Part shown: piece by piece, positions 35,766-48,424 of the stretch
How the letters are laid out: every line of letters begins with the position of its first letter
How positions within the stretch are numbered: position 1 is the first letter of the stretch
DNA from: Agaricus subrufescens
Lineage: Eukaryota > Basidiomycota > Agaricomycetes > Agaricales > Agaricaceae
NCBI GenBank assembly: GCA_029945375.1
Contig: CM057068.1
Span: 124,001 to 188,000, forward strand
Direction of reading: 5' to 3'
Length of the DNA: 64,000 bases
Notes under the pieces: model-generated
Database searches by the model: none
What the model saw: only the letters and a program-made list of their open reading frames with translations
What the model was told of the DNA's origin: nothing
Made by a program: the position numbers and the translations under genes

Positions 35766-37777
35766 TTGCGCTCGCGTGCGACCTCAACGACCGCAACCAT
35801 GGCCATCCACACTCCACGGCCACTCCAGCTGGCGACCTCTGCGACGACCCCGACGCCTACCAATGACGCCTTTTCCTTACCGTCGCCGCCTTCTAGCTTT
35901 CGCCAATTAAAACGATGCTCCGACGCCATGCCAACCCGTAATCCTTTACAGTCGCCCACAACGCCAGAGATAAAAGCTGCTCGGCGGCAGTCTTCAATCG
36001 GGTATTTTCCACCAGATTCCACGAATTCTCCAATTCGCGGGTCACTCATGCGGAGAAACTCTCTTGGAGCATTGCATGAAGGCTTGGTATCCAACGGAAG
36101 TCGCGAGGAATCACGGGCGAGGACAGGAGACAGGACGAGCACGGTGTCATTACCCGCCACGTCAGCGTCGACGCCGGGTCTTGCAGACCCCGTTGGTCGA
36201 GAGCGACCACCTTTGACCCTGACTGAAAAGTATGCCACTTGATTTCCGATGGAGATTAATGATGTTTACGAGAATGTTGTTTCCACTAGGCATGCTGACC
36301 TTTTACGGTTCATTGCTCAAAAGGAGTCCAAGTGTCTTGAGCTGAGATCTCAGCTTGCACTCCACGAGGCGGAACTAGCCCAGCGTGCGTATGCTTTGTA
36401 TCCACACATTTGTCTAACGCTAATCACTCGATATATGCGCGAATATATCCATGGAATAACAGTAAAACGCAAGTGGGAACAAATCGTGAATAAAGGCCTC
36501 GAACGCGACCTTCACTCGTCACCAGTCATCAACAACGATCCTAGCACCGCTGTCCTGGAGGGCATCAGAGAGGGCATGAGCAGACTCTTATCCGCAGGTT
36601 TCTCTACCCCTACCTACGCGCCAGGACCCAATCCCTCTCCGACAACAACGTTCAAGAAACCAAGACCGCGGCCCCACTCCCTAATCTACAAATCACATTT
36701 CACAGATGAATCGTACTCCTCGACATCCACATTCTGGTCAAATCACTCTGACACGCGCTCTTCTCAATCATCAATGTCCTCTTGTGACGAAATTGTAAGA
36801 GGCGGTGTAGAGGAGGGATGCGAACGTGACGCCGAGAACAATATCTACAGTGATTATCCTAAAAACCAGATCCTAATGGTGCGCGACACGGGAGCTACAC
36901 CGACCATGAGCCCAAATCCTCAATTTCATTATCAACAGCATCGTCATTCCCAGCATAAACGGGCATCTTTACAGCCACAACCCACGGAAACCATGTCGGA
37001 GGGAGAGAAGTGGTCATCGGATGTACAACCTACGACGTCGAAAGTGCACCGCAGAAAATCACACGAAGCTGCCCGTACATTAGACTTCGAACAGCTCGAT
37101 TTTTCTTCTCTAACCCCCTCTGTCATGTTGTCTCCCGCTTCTGAACCTCATAAAAATGCAAGCCCCGGAAGTTCACCTTCATTGGGAAGGTCATCTTCCC
37201 CCTCATTCCTCAGCAGTGCTCCGAACGGATCTGGCGGAGCTATCTCTCGCTCAAATTCTGGGGTAGGCTTGGCCCCAATGTCATCAATTCCTGGTCTAGG
37301 AATGACAACTGGTGCTATGACACCTCCTGTTGGTTCGTGGATAGATAGTGTCGGCAAACAATGGGGTAAATTGCAGAAAAGCTCGACGTGAGTTTTCCTC
37401 CCTCCTTCGTCTAGCTACGTGACTAAACTTAGTCTGGTGATAGATTCACGAAAAATCAGAAACGTGCCTCGGTGCTTCTATCGGATGTGTCAAACTCCAT
37501 CGTAAATGTCCTTACGCCTCCTAACGAGTCCGTAACCGCCGAGAATAATAATAACGCAGCAAGAGTGCCCTCGGCATTGAAACCGCCTCCTACTGCTTCG
37601 CCTAATCCAAGTTCTTCTGGCTCACTCTTGGATGAGGACGACAACGATGAGACTACAAGACTAGGGGCTACAGTCTTACAACCGGTATCCTCTCGCTCCC
37701 CTACTATACCCCAGAGAAGCAAACAGTCTCTAGAAGAGACAAAAGCTGATTTCGATGATGAAGAGTGGGGATGGTAA
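35766..37777 (+). CDS. DUF4048-type Ser/Pro-rich coiled-coil protein
   Basis: Four exons (35766-36229, 36290-36384, 36463-37387, 37444-37777) join in phase. Translation may start at 35766 or at the in-frame ATG at 35799 (MAIHTPRPLQL). The N-terminal ~150 residues are Ser/Thr/Pro-rich. A short helical region follows (HADLLRFIAQKESKCLELRS, then LALHEAELAQLKRKWEQIV), typical of fungal DUF4048 proteins. The rest is low complexity with SSP/PTT tracts, then GSWIDSVGKQWGKLQKSSTF and a C-terminal acidic tail ending DDEEWGW. No enzymatic motif is seen. Such proteins are fungal-specific and of unknown function; a role in trafficking or scaffolding is possible but unproven. Converges on the E(z) gene. 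Confidence 0.82.
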
Positions 37778-38177
37778 TTTATAATTTGAATCGATTAAGT
37801 TCTTGAAATACTTTGACCGCTTTACGCTCCTTTAATGACTCATTCATGTTTAATCTTACCTATTGTCACTCATTGGTAATCCTAGCATAGAGAGTTGGTG
37901 TATTCTTGGGTGTATTCTTGCCCGTATCACTGCATTCTTTTTGGCTATCGTGCATTCGGACTCTTCCCCCCTTATGGGCTTTATTTTCGTTGTGCGGTGT
38001 GCTCAGGGCAACAGAGAGGTTATAGAGGAAAAATATAGATGCCTCTTCGTGCTGAATCTTTAACGGTAAATCCATACATCTACCAACATCCCCCATCATA
38101 ATGCAATAACAAACTAATACCCATCATATTAAAGCCTAGCCCCTCTTGAGTCTTAAGATCGCCTAATCACATCAGTT
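37778..38177. other. Convergent 3' flanks
   Basis: 400 bp between the stop codons of the DUF4048 gene and E(z). No gene seen. Confidence 0.5.
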
Positions 38178-41116
38178 CTACCTCCAGTAGATTTCCTTCT
38201 TTTCCCTGGCATCTTCGTCGTCTGTTGAGGTCCAATATTTTACTCCGTAGTCAATGAATAGTTCAGCATTGGCTGGGATTCTTCGATCTAAACGTCATGA
38301 GTTTGAAGAGAGAGATGAGGACTCCTCAAAGTAGTGCCTACTTGTGTAGAATACAATTCGGTGGTCTCGATTGACATATATTACTGTTTCAGAATATCAG
38401 TCTCATAGCTTGCTCGATGCTATACCCCATTTCTCACCTCTTCCTTGACAATTAGCTTCTTCATGCGGCGGAACAGCACTTAAAGCTTCCTCTTCGGTTT
38501 TGGCACCCTTGTGATTAAGATACCGCATCTCGTTTCCCGCGTACATTGAATCAATGAGGAATCCTTTATTAAGGTCAAACTTATAGTTGAGTTTGGCGTG
38601 GATTGTTATACTATGCAGCTTGAGGACGTGATCTCCTTCAGAAGATAATTGGCACTTACGGTTCCATCCGATCCTCTCCGCTTGTGAGATAATTTCCTGT
38701 ATATTCTATGCATCGTCATCAAGTCAGCCGCCCATTCAAGCTTCACTAGCATCCTCGAGACAACTCTTACCACCTATGGCTTGTCCCCTTTTCAAGTTCG
38801 AGGTAGTGAAAGCACCAAGCCCCCACGAACCTTCCTTTATCTCGATTAGCTATCCAAATATTGTAAGGCACTGTGTGGAAAAGTGGTCCGGAGCCGAATT
38901 CTCATACCGGGTACTGCGCCCTCTGTGAATCCACATTTCGACATATTTTTTTGCCGTTTTTCCCTAGACAAATTTAAATCTTGGGTGTTGTAGAGCTTAC
39001 CGAACAGACACTTGCCTCTGTTATTTTGCAGTAAGTATGCTTTCATTCAAAACAAGAAGACGAAGATCATTCACCTTGCGTAACACTTCCGACATAGTTC
39101 AGGGTCACATTCTCTCCCGGTCAATCGACAGGGGCAGGTTATTGGTGTTTGAGAACAAAGATGTGAATCCACGCCGCACCTACAACCTTTCCATCGAATA
39201 GAACCTAGTATTGATTGAGTATGACGAATACTTCGTGTGGAAGTGGTTCATGTTACCCACATCTCCGATCACAACAACAGTTTCGTCCACAATGATGTTG
39301 TGCAAGGAAACATGCGCATCCAGAATCACGACTACAAGGTCCTTTGTGTTTACATGGCGGTAGACTGAAAGTTTAGGATATAGAATCATTATCATCGCCA
39401 AACGCAGATTAGTATGGACGTACGGCGTGAACTTGGCACATTCAACCAACTGTTCCAACACTGGTTCGTCCACTGACAGGTTTATCAGATAAGCTTGAAG
39501 TCAATATCAAAGAAATCAAAGAAAGCGATCAATTCACCAAACTTAAGTTGCCCAAAGCGGTCACTTCTCTCGAAAACGGGAGTTTCATTGATGTCTGTAT
39601 CAGGGAAAAGACGCCTGCGATATACAAAGACCTGATAAACAAGTTAGTGTGTAAAGGAGTCCGAGGAGTGGATCTCACATCTTGACATTTCACGTGCATT
39701 ATAACTGCAAGATCGCATGGTAACGAGTCAGGGGCAAGCTGGAGTATACACTCCAAAGTCTTGAAGTCGGCAGCACTCTCCCAGTGGACATCTTCCTGAA
39801 AGATGGGGCAAATCATACACACGAATTCTATGACTGATTCAAAAAGTAGAACACTCACAGCATCGGAATCTTTGGACAGGTCAAGATGTATGAAGCAGTA
39901 GTCACTACAGGGGTTTCCTTTTTTCTTGGAGTGCAACTCCTCTGACGTCAGGAGCGGCTGTATAGGATCCAGCACTGGATATTCTGTCTTGGCTTTTACT
40001 TCTTGTCAGGCATACAGAGAGTAAACAGAGACACAATAAGCTCACCGTGAAGTGGACAGCATGATAGCAGGCAATTAGGATTAGGACAGAAGTTTGTAAA
40101 ACCGGCTTTTAGATGAGCAGAGAGATCATCGTCAGGTGGTATTTGGCCGTAATCCGAGAGTAGAAGCTCCGGGAGTTCAGAGAGTAACATTCCTGGCCAT
40201 CGAAGTAAATCGCGCTGGGACGTGTTCCAGAGTAAACCGCTCTGATTGGTGGCACGCAGTCCTGAAAACATTTTCACCGAGTTCACTTCAACAAAGGACA
40301 GTCCTTCTTTATAGTGCAATTGTCGAACGGTTTCAAGTTGGACCATTTCAACTATTGTTTCAAGTTATAGTAAGTCAGTAAGAATTTCCAGTAAAAACAG
40401 GGGGAGGAAGGCTCACTATCTGGATCAATAAAATCTATCTGCCACGCGAGGTCCTCAAAACCGGAGACGAGCCAGTGAAGACCGAAGGCAGGATCATCTT
40501 CAAAGGCGCAGAAATACAATTTGTTTAGATCGGTAGTGTCGGGTATGTTACGAGAAGTAGAGGTACAAGAAAAATATCTCGGATGTGGGCGAAGCCTTGA
40601 ATCTATTCCAGCTGCTACTCCAGGAAATGCTGACTTGATGAACAAATTGTACGAGTCCACTTCGAACTCAGGCTCATCGTGATTCTCGTCCAACAGTTCA
40701 TCAGGAATATGTCCGTATCGTGTCACCCGAAAGCTTGAATCATCTAACGTGGGTTCTCTGAATGAGAGGAACGCCGCGTCGTAGTCGAAGACCTGAACCT
40801 CATCACCGTCTATAGATGATGAATAGGATGATGGATAATCATGATCCGATACCCAGTCATCATCCTGCCCCTCGTCTATGGACAGTCGATCTCTTTCGCG
40901 CTGATATGTGTCCGGAAATTCAACACATAATTGACGGAGAGTCTGCGCGTTACTCTCTGCTTTCCATCTGTAGAATTCGTCCCAGACATTCCTGTACACC
41001 TCCGCAGCAACTTTCTTCAAGGTAATCTCTTCCGTCCCACTTCGAGTGAACAATGATGAGTTAGAGCGAGAGGGTAGCGGAATAGTGGGCCGAGAGGACA
41101 CTGAATTGAGATTCAT
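38178..41116 (-). CDS. Enhancer of zeste-type histone H3K27 methyltransferase
   Basis: Catalytic subunit of Polycomb repressive complex 2. Fifteen exons close in phase to 720 aa: 41116-40417, 40351-40046, 39998-39859, 39795-39679, 39631-39538, 39472-39424, 39364-39261, 39204-39075, 39017-39001 (17 nt), 38963-38908, 38849-38771, 38705-38660, 38610-38438, 38383-38342, 38287-38178. An acidic N-terminal half is followed by CPNPNCLLSCCPLH. The Cys-rich CXC domain reads CKHKGPCSRDSGCACFLAQH, CGRNCCCDRRC, WKGCRCGVDSHLC and CRLTGRECDPELC. The C-terminal SET domain has EIKEGSWGLGAF, NYKFDLNKGFLID, GNEMRYLNH, VNRDHRIVFYTNRRIPA and ELFIDYG. The segment between NH and NC in the SET is longer than usual. 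Identification rests on CXC plus SET order; no transcript evidence was available. Confidence 0.88.
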
Positions 41117-41531
41117 GCGGTGCTAATCAGGAGTTTGTTCGGTTGTAGGGGTAGGAAGAAGTCTCCCAGGCGCTCATTGTTCTCCCACAGCTTAAGCTGT
41201 AGATTGCCGAAGCTTCCAGAAGAAATTCTCACAGGAGTATCCTGGATCTGCTGCATTTACTGTTCGTGCAGCACACAATCATATATAAGACTCTCGGTAT
41301 AATATTTTCCCACCACTATGAAACAGTACTTTTGATCTCCTGATTGGTAGCTTACATATTTCCCCCCTCTCATAGATCTTCGATCCTGTTCGAACATAGA
41401 AGACTTGACATCGTACTGTCCAACTGGCCTCAGCGAGGTACAAAACGCACATATTGATCCTAATCGGCTGAGATTTGCTAATAACAACACAGAATGATGT
41501 AAAAATACGTTTTGCGATCCTACAAGACCGC
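41117..41531. other. Intergenic, E(z) promoter
   Basis: About 415 bp upstream of E(z) and downstream of fungalysin 1 (both minus). No supported gene. Confidence 0.5.
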
Positions 41532-44184
41532 CTAACAATCATCGGGAACAGTATCATCATTGCGGTGGTTACCAGCATTAACCCCCAAACCCCGGCTAGC
41601 AAAAGCTTTCCAGAGCGTACATTTATTAGCTCCGTCATACCTATTAGCATCAGCCTGAATCCAGGCATCCCGAGCTGAAATAACTACAAAATCATCAATT
41701 AGCAGGGTTATTCCATATATCCATCAGCTGAAATAACAGAGTCGACTCACATGTGGGATTGCAGGGCATGAGCTGGAGGGAGTCTATAAAGAGATGCAAA
41801 TGCACAACGTTGCCCTCGGTCCCATTAGGATTTGTGAGTACCGTCGAGGACCAACCATGAACACCGACAAGGGCAGCGTAGACATTGTGGAGAATGTTGG
41901 CCCAGACCTCACCGATCGCTATTCATATAGATATATCAGATCTCTCTCTCTCTCATGACAGGCCCACTCACCGTGGACTTCAGATAGTCTACCAACATCG
42001 GCGTAGGTCAATGGGTTGACGGAACTACATTACTGTAAGTCACAGGAAACACTTCAGCCCACGAATAGACCTACGAGGACGTCGAATATGGATGGGATCG
42101 GATGCCTGGCGCACTGTTAACAACATAGCTACCCGGAGCAAAGTCGGGAACATCCGCAGAAGTCTTCTCCGTCAAATCTGCCATGGCGTCGGACCAACCT
42201 AAAATATGAAAATATTTCATAAAAGATTAAAATGGACGATGTTTGTGTGCGCTCCCCACCTTCACCCATACCTCCGGCCTCGGTGTTTTGCAAACAACGA
42301 GCTGTTCCACCACCGACAAGCCTATTAGTAACACCATGCGTGTTCTCATGAACGACAATATCATTCTCCAGAGCACCGTCACGCAGAGGCTGTTTATAAA
42401 AATCAAACAATCAGCAAACCAAATCATTAACCACGAAAGCACAAACAGACTTGCATTAGTGTGATTCCACAAAAACATCCTCATACGACCAGGTTGGCCA
42501 CTAAGTATTTATTTCATGAGTAACCCAGGACGATTAAAGGAACGAAATCAACATACTCCGGAGGTGTACCGAAAGCAGCGTTGTTCAAACCACTCGGGTC
42601 TTGAACATTAACTTGCACGCGATCATTACCACGGCCACCTTTCCCAAAATTGTCCTGTTGGAAATTGAAATTCGCCTATAGAGCAGCGTTCAATACACAG
42701 TTTTCACAAACCATCAACTCATCTTACCTCTGTAAAACCGTACCTGTATGCCCACAAACGACTGCCTTAGCTTTTCTGCATACTTGGGAACCAACAGAGA
42801 CAGTCCACATACCGATAAGTAAAATCATGAACAGTGTTGACGAGGTAGAAAGCATTAGTGCGTGCCGCGTCGAGATTAACTTGTACAGAAGGTTGTTGAT
42901 CGAGGTTCACATTGAAAATGAATACGTCGCCAGAAGCAGACTGTTTCGTCGTGTTCGTCGTCGAACCATGGAATGTCACAACATTGTTTCCCCTTAAAAA
43001 CAAACAAACCCTGTTCAGATATACCAGGACCTCGTTTTTCTCGATGGCACTTACGAAGTATCACTACCGAAACAATGTTTTGGTGTGTCAGTGATTAGCT
43101 ACACATAAACATTCAAACGGCCACTTACGTAGTGGTAGAACCATCATTGTTCCACCCATTCGGCGAAGCAGCCAAATCCGCAGGATCTACCAAATTCTTA
43201 AATCCATCAAGCAACGACTCTTCTTGAACAGGCACAACGCGGTACTAAAAAACAATAGATATTGTCAACGCGATTCCACCAAAATAAAATAAAATAAAAT
43301 AAAATAAAAAAGACAACTCACAGTCGCATGAGCCACAAAATCCGTCACAGAAACAACTTCACCCGAATGAGCATCAACAAAAGCCTCATACCAACTCCCA
43401 ACAACATCATCCTCAACCTGCACAACACGCGTCAAAACCACACTATCATCATCTTTGACAAAATATTCCAGAGTCGCAGGATGATCATTATATTTTCCAC
43501 CAAGCTTCTCTTCAGCTGCCGCAATGGCATCTTCAACACTAATAGTAGGCTTCGAGGAAGCAATCGACTCTACAACAACAATAATAATGTATCAATAAAC
43601 CTTTACACACACACGAAAAAAAGTGAATCTCACTCGGCTTAACGAAAGAGTTCCCAAACGAAACAACTTTGTTATCTTTAAACGCAACATTAGCAACAGC
43701 ATTAGCAAAGGGAATATCTTCCTATAATCGATGTGCCATCAACAACATACTCCAATCACAACAAAAAAAACTCACATGTTGTTGCGAAAGGAAAGTATGA
43801 GTGACCTTATCCACAGCAGACTCTGTCCTATGCCTAACCACAGACGAATCGACACCCAAACGCTGACTAACAAACTCAACAGCCGCATCCTTCAAACTCT
43901 GACCACTAATCTCAGGCTCTGGAATATCAATCCCAGCACCAAAAGTCTTTTCAAAAAGGAAAGAGGGTTAATCAGTAAATTCTATTCCTTGGAGAAAAAA
44001 AACGTACCTCCAAAGAGCTAGCAGGATGATAAGTCTCAATCATCCCTCTTCCATTCAAAATACTCCTCGCGCGATGAGTCGCATGCTTCAAACCAACAGA
44101 CCGCGATGGTGCAGCACCAACACCAGATGTAGCACAAACCGCAGCCAACACGACCGAAGTGAAAAATTTGTTCAACGCGACCAT
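41532..44184 (-). CDS. Fungalysin (M36) extracellular metalloprotease 1
   Basis: Secreted zinc endopeptidase with a long propeptide. It starts [21 protein letters not shown] (signal peptide). The FTP-like propeptide includes [40 protein letters not shown] and [19 protein letters not shown]. The catalytic part has [30 protein letters not shown] and the zinc motif [12 protein letters not shown]. The third ligand Glu lies in GMGEGWSDAM, formed across an intron. The C-terminus ([47 protein letters not shown]) is canonical and stops at 41532. Many small introns interrupt it; one contains a 30-bp AAAAT repeat. The usual HEYTHG signature is HENTHG here (Tyr to Asn next to the catalytic Glu); the three zinc/catalytic residues are kept. 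A second M36 gene lies 4.2 kb away. Confidence 0.93.
43281..43310 (+). repeat. AAAAT pentanucleotide microsatellite
   Basis: About six tandem AAAAT units inside an intron of fungalysin 1. Confidence 0.85.
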
Positions 44185-45118
44185 CTCTTTCTCGTCGTCA
44201 GAGAGAGTGTGAAAGGATAATTCAAAGGGACAGAAAGAGAGAGAAAGAGAGAGAGCTGAGTCGAATCACCCCTCCTTCAAATCACCAAAAAAAAAAAACC
44301 ACCAAGCAATTTATATCCACAATATTCGAAATTATCAGCACAAAAATCCTCATCAAATACGGCGACACATACCCTACACCCCCCAAAAATCACAAACACC
44401 ACATGGCACCTCAAAAACCTAGAACATAAACATCGAAAACCTCATGCAAAAGAACTCAAAAACTCTTGGCCTATCCAACTCGTGACAAACCACCAAGTGG
44501 TCCAACACGTTCAATGAAACATATCCAGTGAGAACTCAAACATCTAAAAAAAAAGTAGTAAGAAACAGGGTGGTAAAACACCAACACTAAAACCAACCTA
44601 CCACCTTTCCAAAGCGATCAACATTCCTAATCAGCCAAACATCAAAAACCGTCCAATAAAAAGTCACTTGTCTAATAATGACATGTGTAAAAATTGCTTC
44701 CGAGAACACACACCGAACATTTGATGAGAAAAAACAAAGGGCACGTTACAGAACACCACATGCCCCAACAACGAAGCCAATTATCGGTTCCAACCCCACT
44801 ATTTTGTTCCACACCTGGTTTTGCGTTATTCCACCCGCAAACTTCTTGTTTACTCGGCTTGTCAACAAAAAGCCCCATTTGTCTAAAGGAAACACAAGAG
44901 CGCTTCTAACCAGTATGGAACAAACGTCGTTGTTATCGCTGATGATCTCCAATAAACCATATGGATGCTGCGGCTCATGACATAACGCTAGTCCCAAAAA
45001 CGAGAAAATGGCAGGTATCCTGAGAACAACAAACAGCTGAATTTAAGTGTTTTTCAAACCTGCACGACTAAGTCAAGCAAGAAGTAATCGAGACCACAAA
45101 ATCTAAATTGTCAGTAAT
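44185..45118. other. AT-rich intergenic region
   Basis: About 930 bp between the fungalysin 1 start and the EXO70 stop (both minus). It has A/C-rich composition, with a GA-rich tract at about 44230-44262 just upstream of the fungalysin ATG, plausibly in its promoter or 5'UTR. No supported gene. Confidence 0.5.
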
Positions 45119-47488
45119 CTAATTATACAAACTTCGAAGCCTTGCTTCAACATCTTCGGGACTCTGCTTAATGTCTAAGAAAAAAACACGTTCCTCAATT
45201 AGCAAGCTCCGCGATAAGTCAAAAAAACTACTCACACTTTTGCGGATCTGTCAAAACGACATAACGTCAGCAAAGAAAGAATCGGGGGAGAAAAACCACA
45301 AAGAGGAAACTCACTCCGACTAAACTCCTTCTCCTTCTGTTTCTGCGTAAACCTCTTCAAACTAGGCACAACAAGCATAACCACCTCCTCCGCAATCGCA
45401 CTCCTCTCCTCCTTATCCTCCTCCAAAACCTTAAATAACCTATGCCTCTCCACCACCTCATCCAGCAAATCATAGAACCTCGTAAACTTCTCCTTCACTT
45501 GCGATTTCCCCAACTTTTCCCTGGGATCGTCCGTGATAGCTTGCATAAGCGGACTAAAGTTGGTATCAAAGTAAGCTGCCTTTGCCGTCCTCCAGTTGGA
45601 ATTCAAGGCGTCAACAGCGGGTTGTGACAGTAAGAAGGGGAGGGTGATGTGATCCGGTTGGAGAAGGAGATGTCGCCTGAGGTATGTAATGTTGTTAAGA
45701 AAGAAGATTGCACCGAATACAGGCCGTCGAGTACGTGAGATAGTCGTCAGACTATTGATAGCGTTCGTTACGACATCGTCTGAAGGAAGATCAATGGAGG
45801 CTCTCCAAATAAACTGAATGAAGCACATACACAAGAAATGCTCCAAAATGACGTTCTCATCTACATCCCCTCCCTTTACGCTCTTACCAACCTGAACACC
45901 CTCACCCATCTTCCAGTTACCGTCACCAAGAGCAAGTAACGCAGAGGAAGCAGCGGCCTGCACCTGGGGGATGCGCGAAACATACTTGACAGTCTGACAA
46001 AAGGTTACCATGGCATGAACCAAATAGCGGTATAAAACTCACATCGGTAGTCAGATCCACCAATCGTACACTAGTATCGGAGCCGCGATCATTAGCACCA
46101 AGCTTGAGGTCGACGAGAAACTCGGGAAAGCTGCGAAGACAGATCTGCCGCAGAGTCTGTAGGCCCTCCATAAGGTCACTCTTCTCATCAAGATACTCTG
46201 GGCTTCTTAGCGACATGATTTCCTCCCACGCAGACTGCTGTTTCAGGAGTGCATCATAGGCGGAGAGGGCCAGGAAATTGAACTTTTGTAATGACTTCTT
46301 GATCAATGCAGTCAGTTGCCCGAGAACGCCGCGGAACAGTCTCAATATTGGCGCTAGAAGAACACCGAAAGCCGACTCTATTGAAGACGGAGTCGTGATC
46401 GGTGATAGGTCTTGTAAAACCTTGTACTCGGCCTATGTAGAATCAGTGGTAGGGCTCGGTTGCACGACGCAAGCATACACACCTCGGCCACGACGAGCAG
46501 ACTCTGTACCCATTGTCCAAATTCGACTCCTGTAGTAACAGCATCGATGGTATCTGCACGGGTGACGAGCCTCTTTCCTTGACTTTCGAGGCACTTGGCG
46601 CTCCAATTCCCTCGCATATCCGCATACCCTTTCTGAGCGTCTGTCAACGTTGAATATATCGCCGCGGCTGCTGGGTGCGAAGGGTGCGTGGAAGGTAGAG
46701 GAAGACTTTGAAGGAAAAACACGAGGGGGGTCAAGTTTGCAAGAAGAGATGGAGGGAAACTCGTGGATATACGAGACGTGGGGCCTGGTGCAACACCAGA
46801 GGAGCCTTCAGCCACGAGGGTAGTATAAAGTTGGGCGAGTTTCTTCGCTCCAGTCTCCACTAGATGAGCCTGTGTGGGTTAGGTTAACTATCAGCTCGAA
46901 CCCAAGACAGTGAAGGCACGCACAGTCTCCGCCGTATCGCGGTCGGCAGCTTTGAATGCGATATTGGCGTTCAGTCGATCGAGTGCCTCTTTGTACAGCT
47001 GGAGATTGTTCAGTTGGGGGCTGCCAGGGCTTGTGAGCGAAAGACTCGGAGGGTATATGCGGCACAAACTCACCCTCGAAGTATCAAGGACTCTTCGGCG
47101 GTCAAATCCTCCTGCGTATTGCTCATCTCGTCAATCTTGAGCGAAACCTTGTCGATATCTGCAAGGATCGTGGATTCAGCGCACAAGACCAAGCTGTGAC
47201 CAGCTCACTGTGCGACCGGCGCTTCAACACCTGCGCAGCGGTGTAGAGAGGGAGAATAGACTTTTCAAGCTTGGCGAGGCGTGTGTCGTGGCTGTCGAGT
47301 ATAGCTAATGAGGTCAACGCCCAGGGCCAGGGGGCAACGAAGGAGGCGCATACATATCATTCTCTTGGACACCTGACGAGCCTTGTTGAGATTCTGCTCG
47401 AGCTAGGCGTCATGGTAGATTTATATGTGCCGCTTCAGTACTAGGAGGATCGGCGTACCAGCTCGATCTCGGCGGTCTCGTCGTCCAT
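45119..47488 (-). CDS. EXO70: Exocyst complex component EXO70
   Basis: EXO70 tethers secretory vesicles to the plasma membrane by binding phosphoinositides and Rho GTPases. The short first exon MDDETAEIEL starts at 47488. The N-terminal helical segments follow: TSLAILDSHDTRLAKLEKSI, YTAAQVLKRRSHNIDKV, and LYKEALDRLNANIAFKAADR. The central rod continues through ADTIDAVTTGVEFGQWVQSL, and the C-terminal EXO70 fold has VKEKFTRFYDLLDEVVERHR and PSLKRFTQKQKEKEFSR. The last exons add the family ending YIKQSPEDVEARLRSLYN. Introns are short. The typical fungal length of about 600-650 aa is consistent. Lies between the two fungalysins on the same strand. Confidence 0.92.
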
Positions 47489-47748
47489 AAGGGAAGATGA
47501 TGATGGGAAAGAACAAGTCACGACATTGAATACTATACATCCGTACAAAACATCCCAGAAAAGCCTATGACCAAAAAATCTCCCACGGCGCAGACTCTGA
47601 CCTTTGGGGGCTCGCCACGCCTTGTTGGATAGAAAGAGAAGAGGAGAGGGATAATGATAAGCAATACATAGTAGTACACTGCGCACGGCATCAGCATCAG
47701 GGCAAATGTGCCAAGCGATACGGGGGAACGAACCCAGAAATTCGCAGT

Positions 47749-48336
47749 CTATTCATCGTCTTTGACCTCGTTCTGCTCTCTGCTCGGGCCGCCGCCGCCT
47801 GGGCCAGAAGCACCAGGAGCTGCGGAAGCCCCGTTTTGATACTGATTGGCATCCGTCAGCTTGGCAGCGCCAACGAAGACCACGTAGGCACGCACCTGTC
47901 GTAGCTTGGAGAGATGGATCTTGAGCGTTTCCGCGTAGTTCTCAAAGCCCAGGGTGCCCATGGCGTAGAGGATGTCCTCGCCGCCGATGGTCTTGCGCTT
48001 TTCCATCTGGCACTTCTCGGCGGCCTCGGAGGTGATAAAGGATATAAACTCGGAGACGCACTCCTGCACGCACTCCTTTGCGTCCTTGGCGATCTTGGCG
48101 GTGGGGGGGACGGCGCCCTTCATGATGCGGGAGACATTGGCAATCTGGGGCGATGAGCGGCGGCGGAAGGGGCGGGGGCGGACACGTACGGGGAGGAAGC
48201 GGTCCTGCTCGCGGTACTCGCCGACCTCCTGGTCGGTGATGGGAGGGGCGTCGATGGGGTCGTGGGGCGGAGGTGCAGGCAAGGCTGAGGGAGTGCGGTC
48301 GTCCCGTGCTCGAATGATAGGCTGCAGCTCCGACAT
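47749..48336 (-). CDS. HAP3: CCAAT-binding factor subunit B (HAP3/NF-YB)
   Basis: Histone-fold subunit of the CCAAT-binding complex. The likely start is [13 protein letters not shown] (48336); an in-frame ATG ten codons upstream exists. The core [62 protein letters not shown] and [19 protein letters not shown] is the NF-YB histone fold. FLP and IANVSR are split by a 45-nt GT-AG intron (48145-48189). A 54-nt intron (47842-47895) with a CTGAC branch site follows HLSKLRQ. Both introns are multiples of three and have no stop, so the unspliced frame is open (195 aa) while the spliced protein has 162 aa. The tail is Gly/Ala-rich and ends EVKDDE. The ATG lies only ~90 bp from the stop of fungalysin 2. 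Confidence 0.94.
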   Translation of the reverse strand: MSELQPIIRARDDRTPSALPAPPPHDPIDAPPITDQEVGEYREQDRFLPVRVRPRPFRRRSSPQIANVSRIMKGAVPPTAKIAKDAKECVQECVSEFISFITSEAAEKCQMEKRKTIGGEDILYAMGTLGFENYAETLKIHLSKLRQVRAYVVFVGAAKLTDANQYQNGASAAPGASGPGGGGPSREQNEVKDDE

Positions 48337-48424
48337 CCCAACCAATCGAATCGTCCAATCCAACAACCAACAGGATCGTGCCCCCTTTCCTTTTTTATTT
48401 TCTCACCATTATCAGATAAGATAA

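Noticed and set aside
35519..36238. 239-codon open frame on the minus strand
   Set aside because: It is antisense to the DUF4048 gene's first exon; that gene has a phase-consistent exon chain and a recognisable helical domain, whereas this frame has none.
38640..38710. Apparent 2-nt deletion/frameshift in the E(z) SET domain (EYTG followed by EIISQAER in the next frame)
   Set aside because: A 15-exon model with GT-AG introns closes phase through this region (exons 38705-38660 and 38610-38438) and gives an uninterrupted 720-aa protein, so a frameshift is not needed. Kept only as an ambiguity to check.
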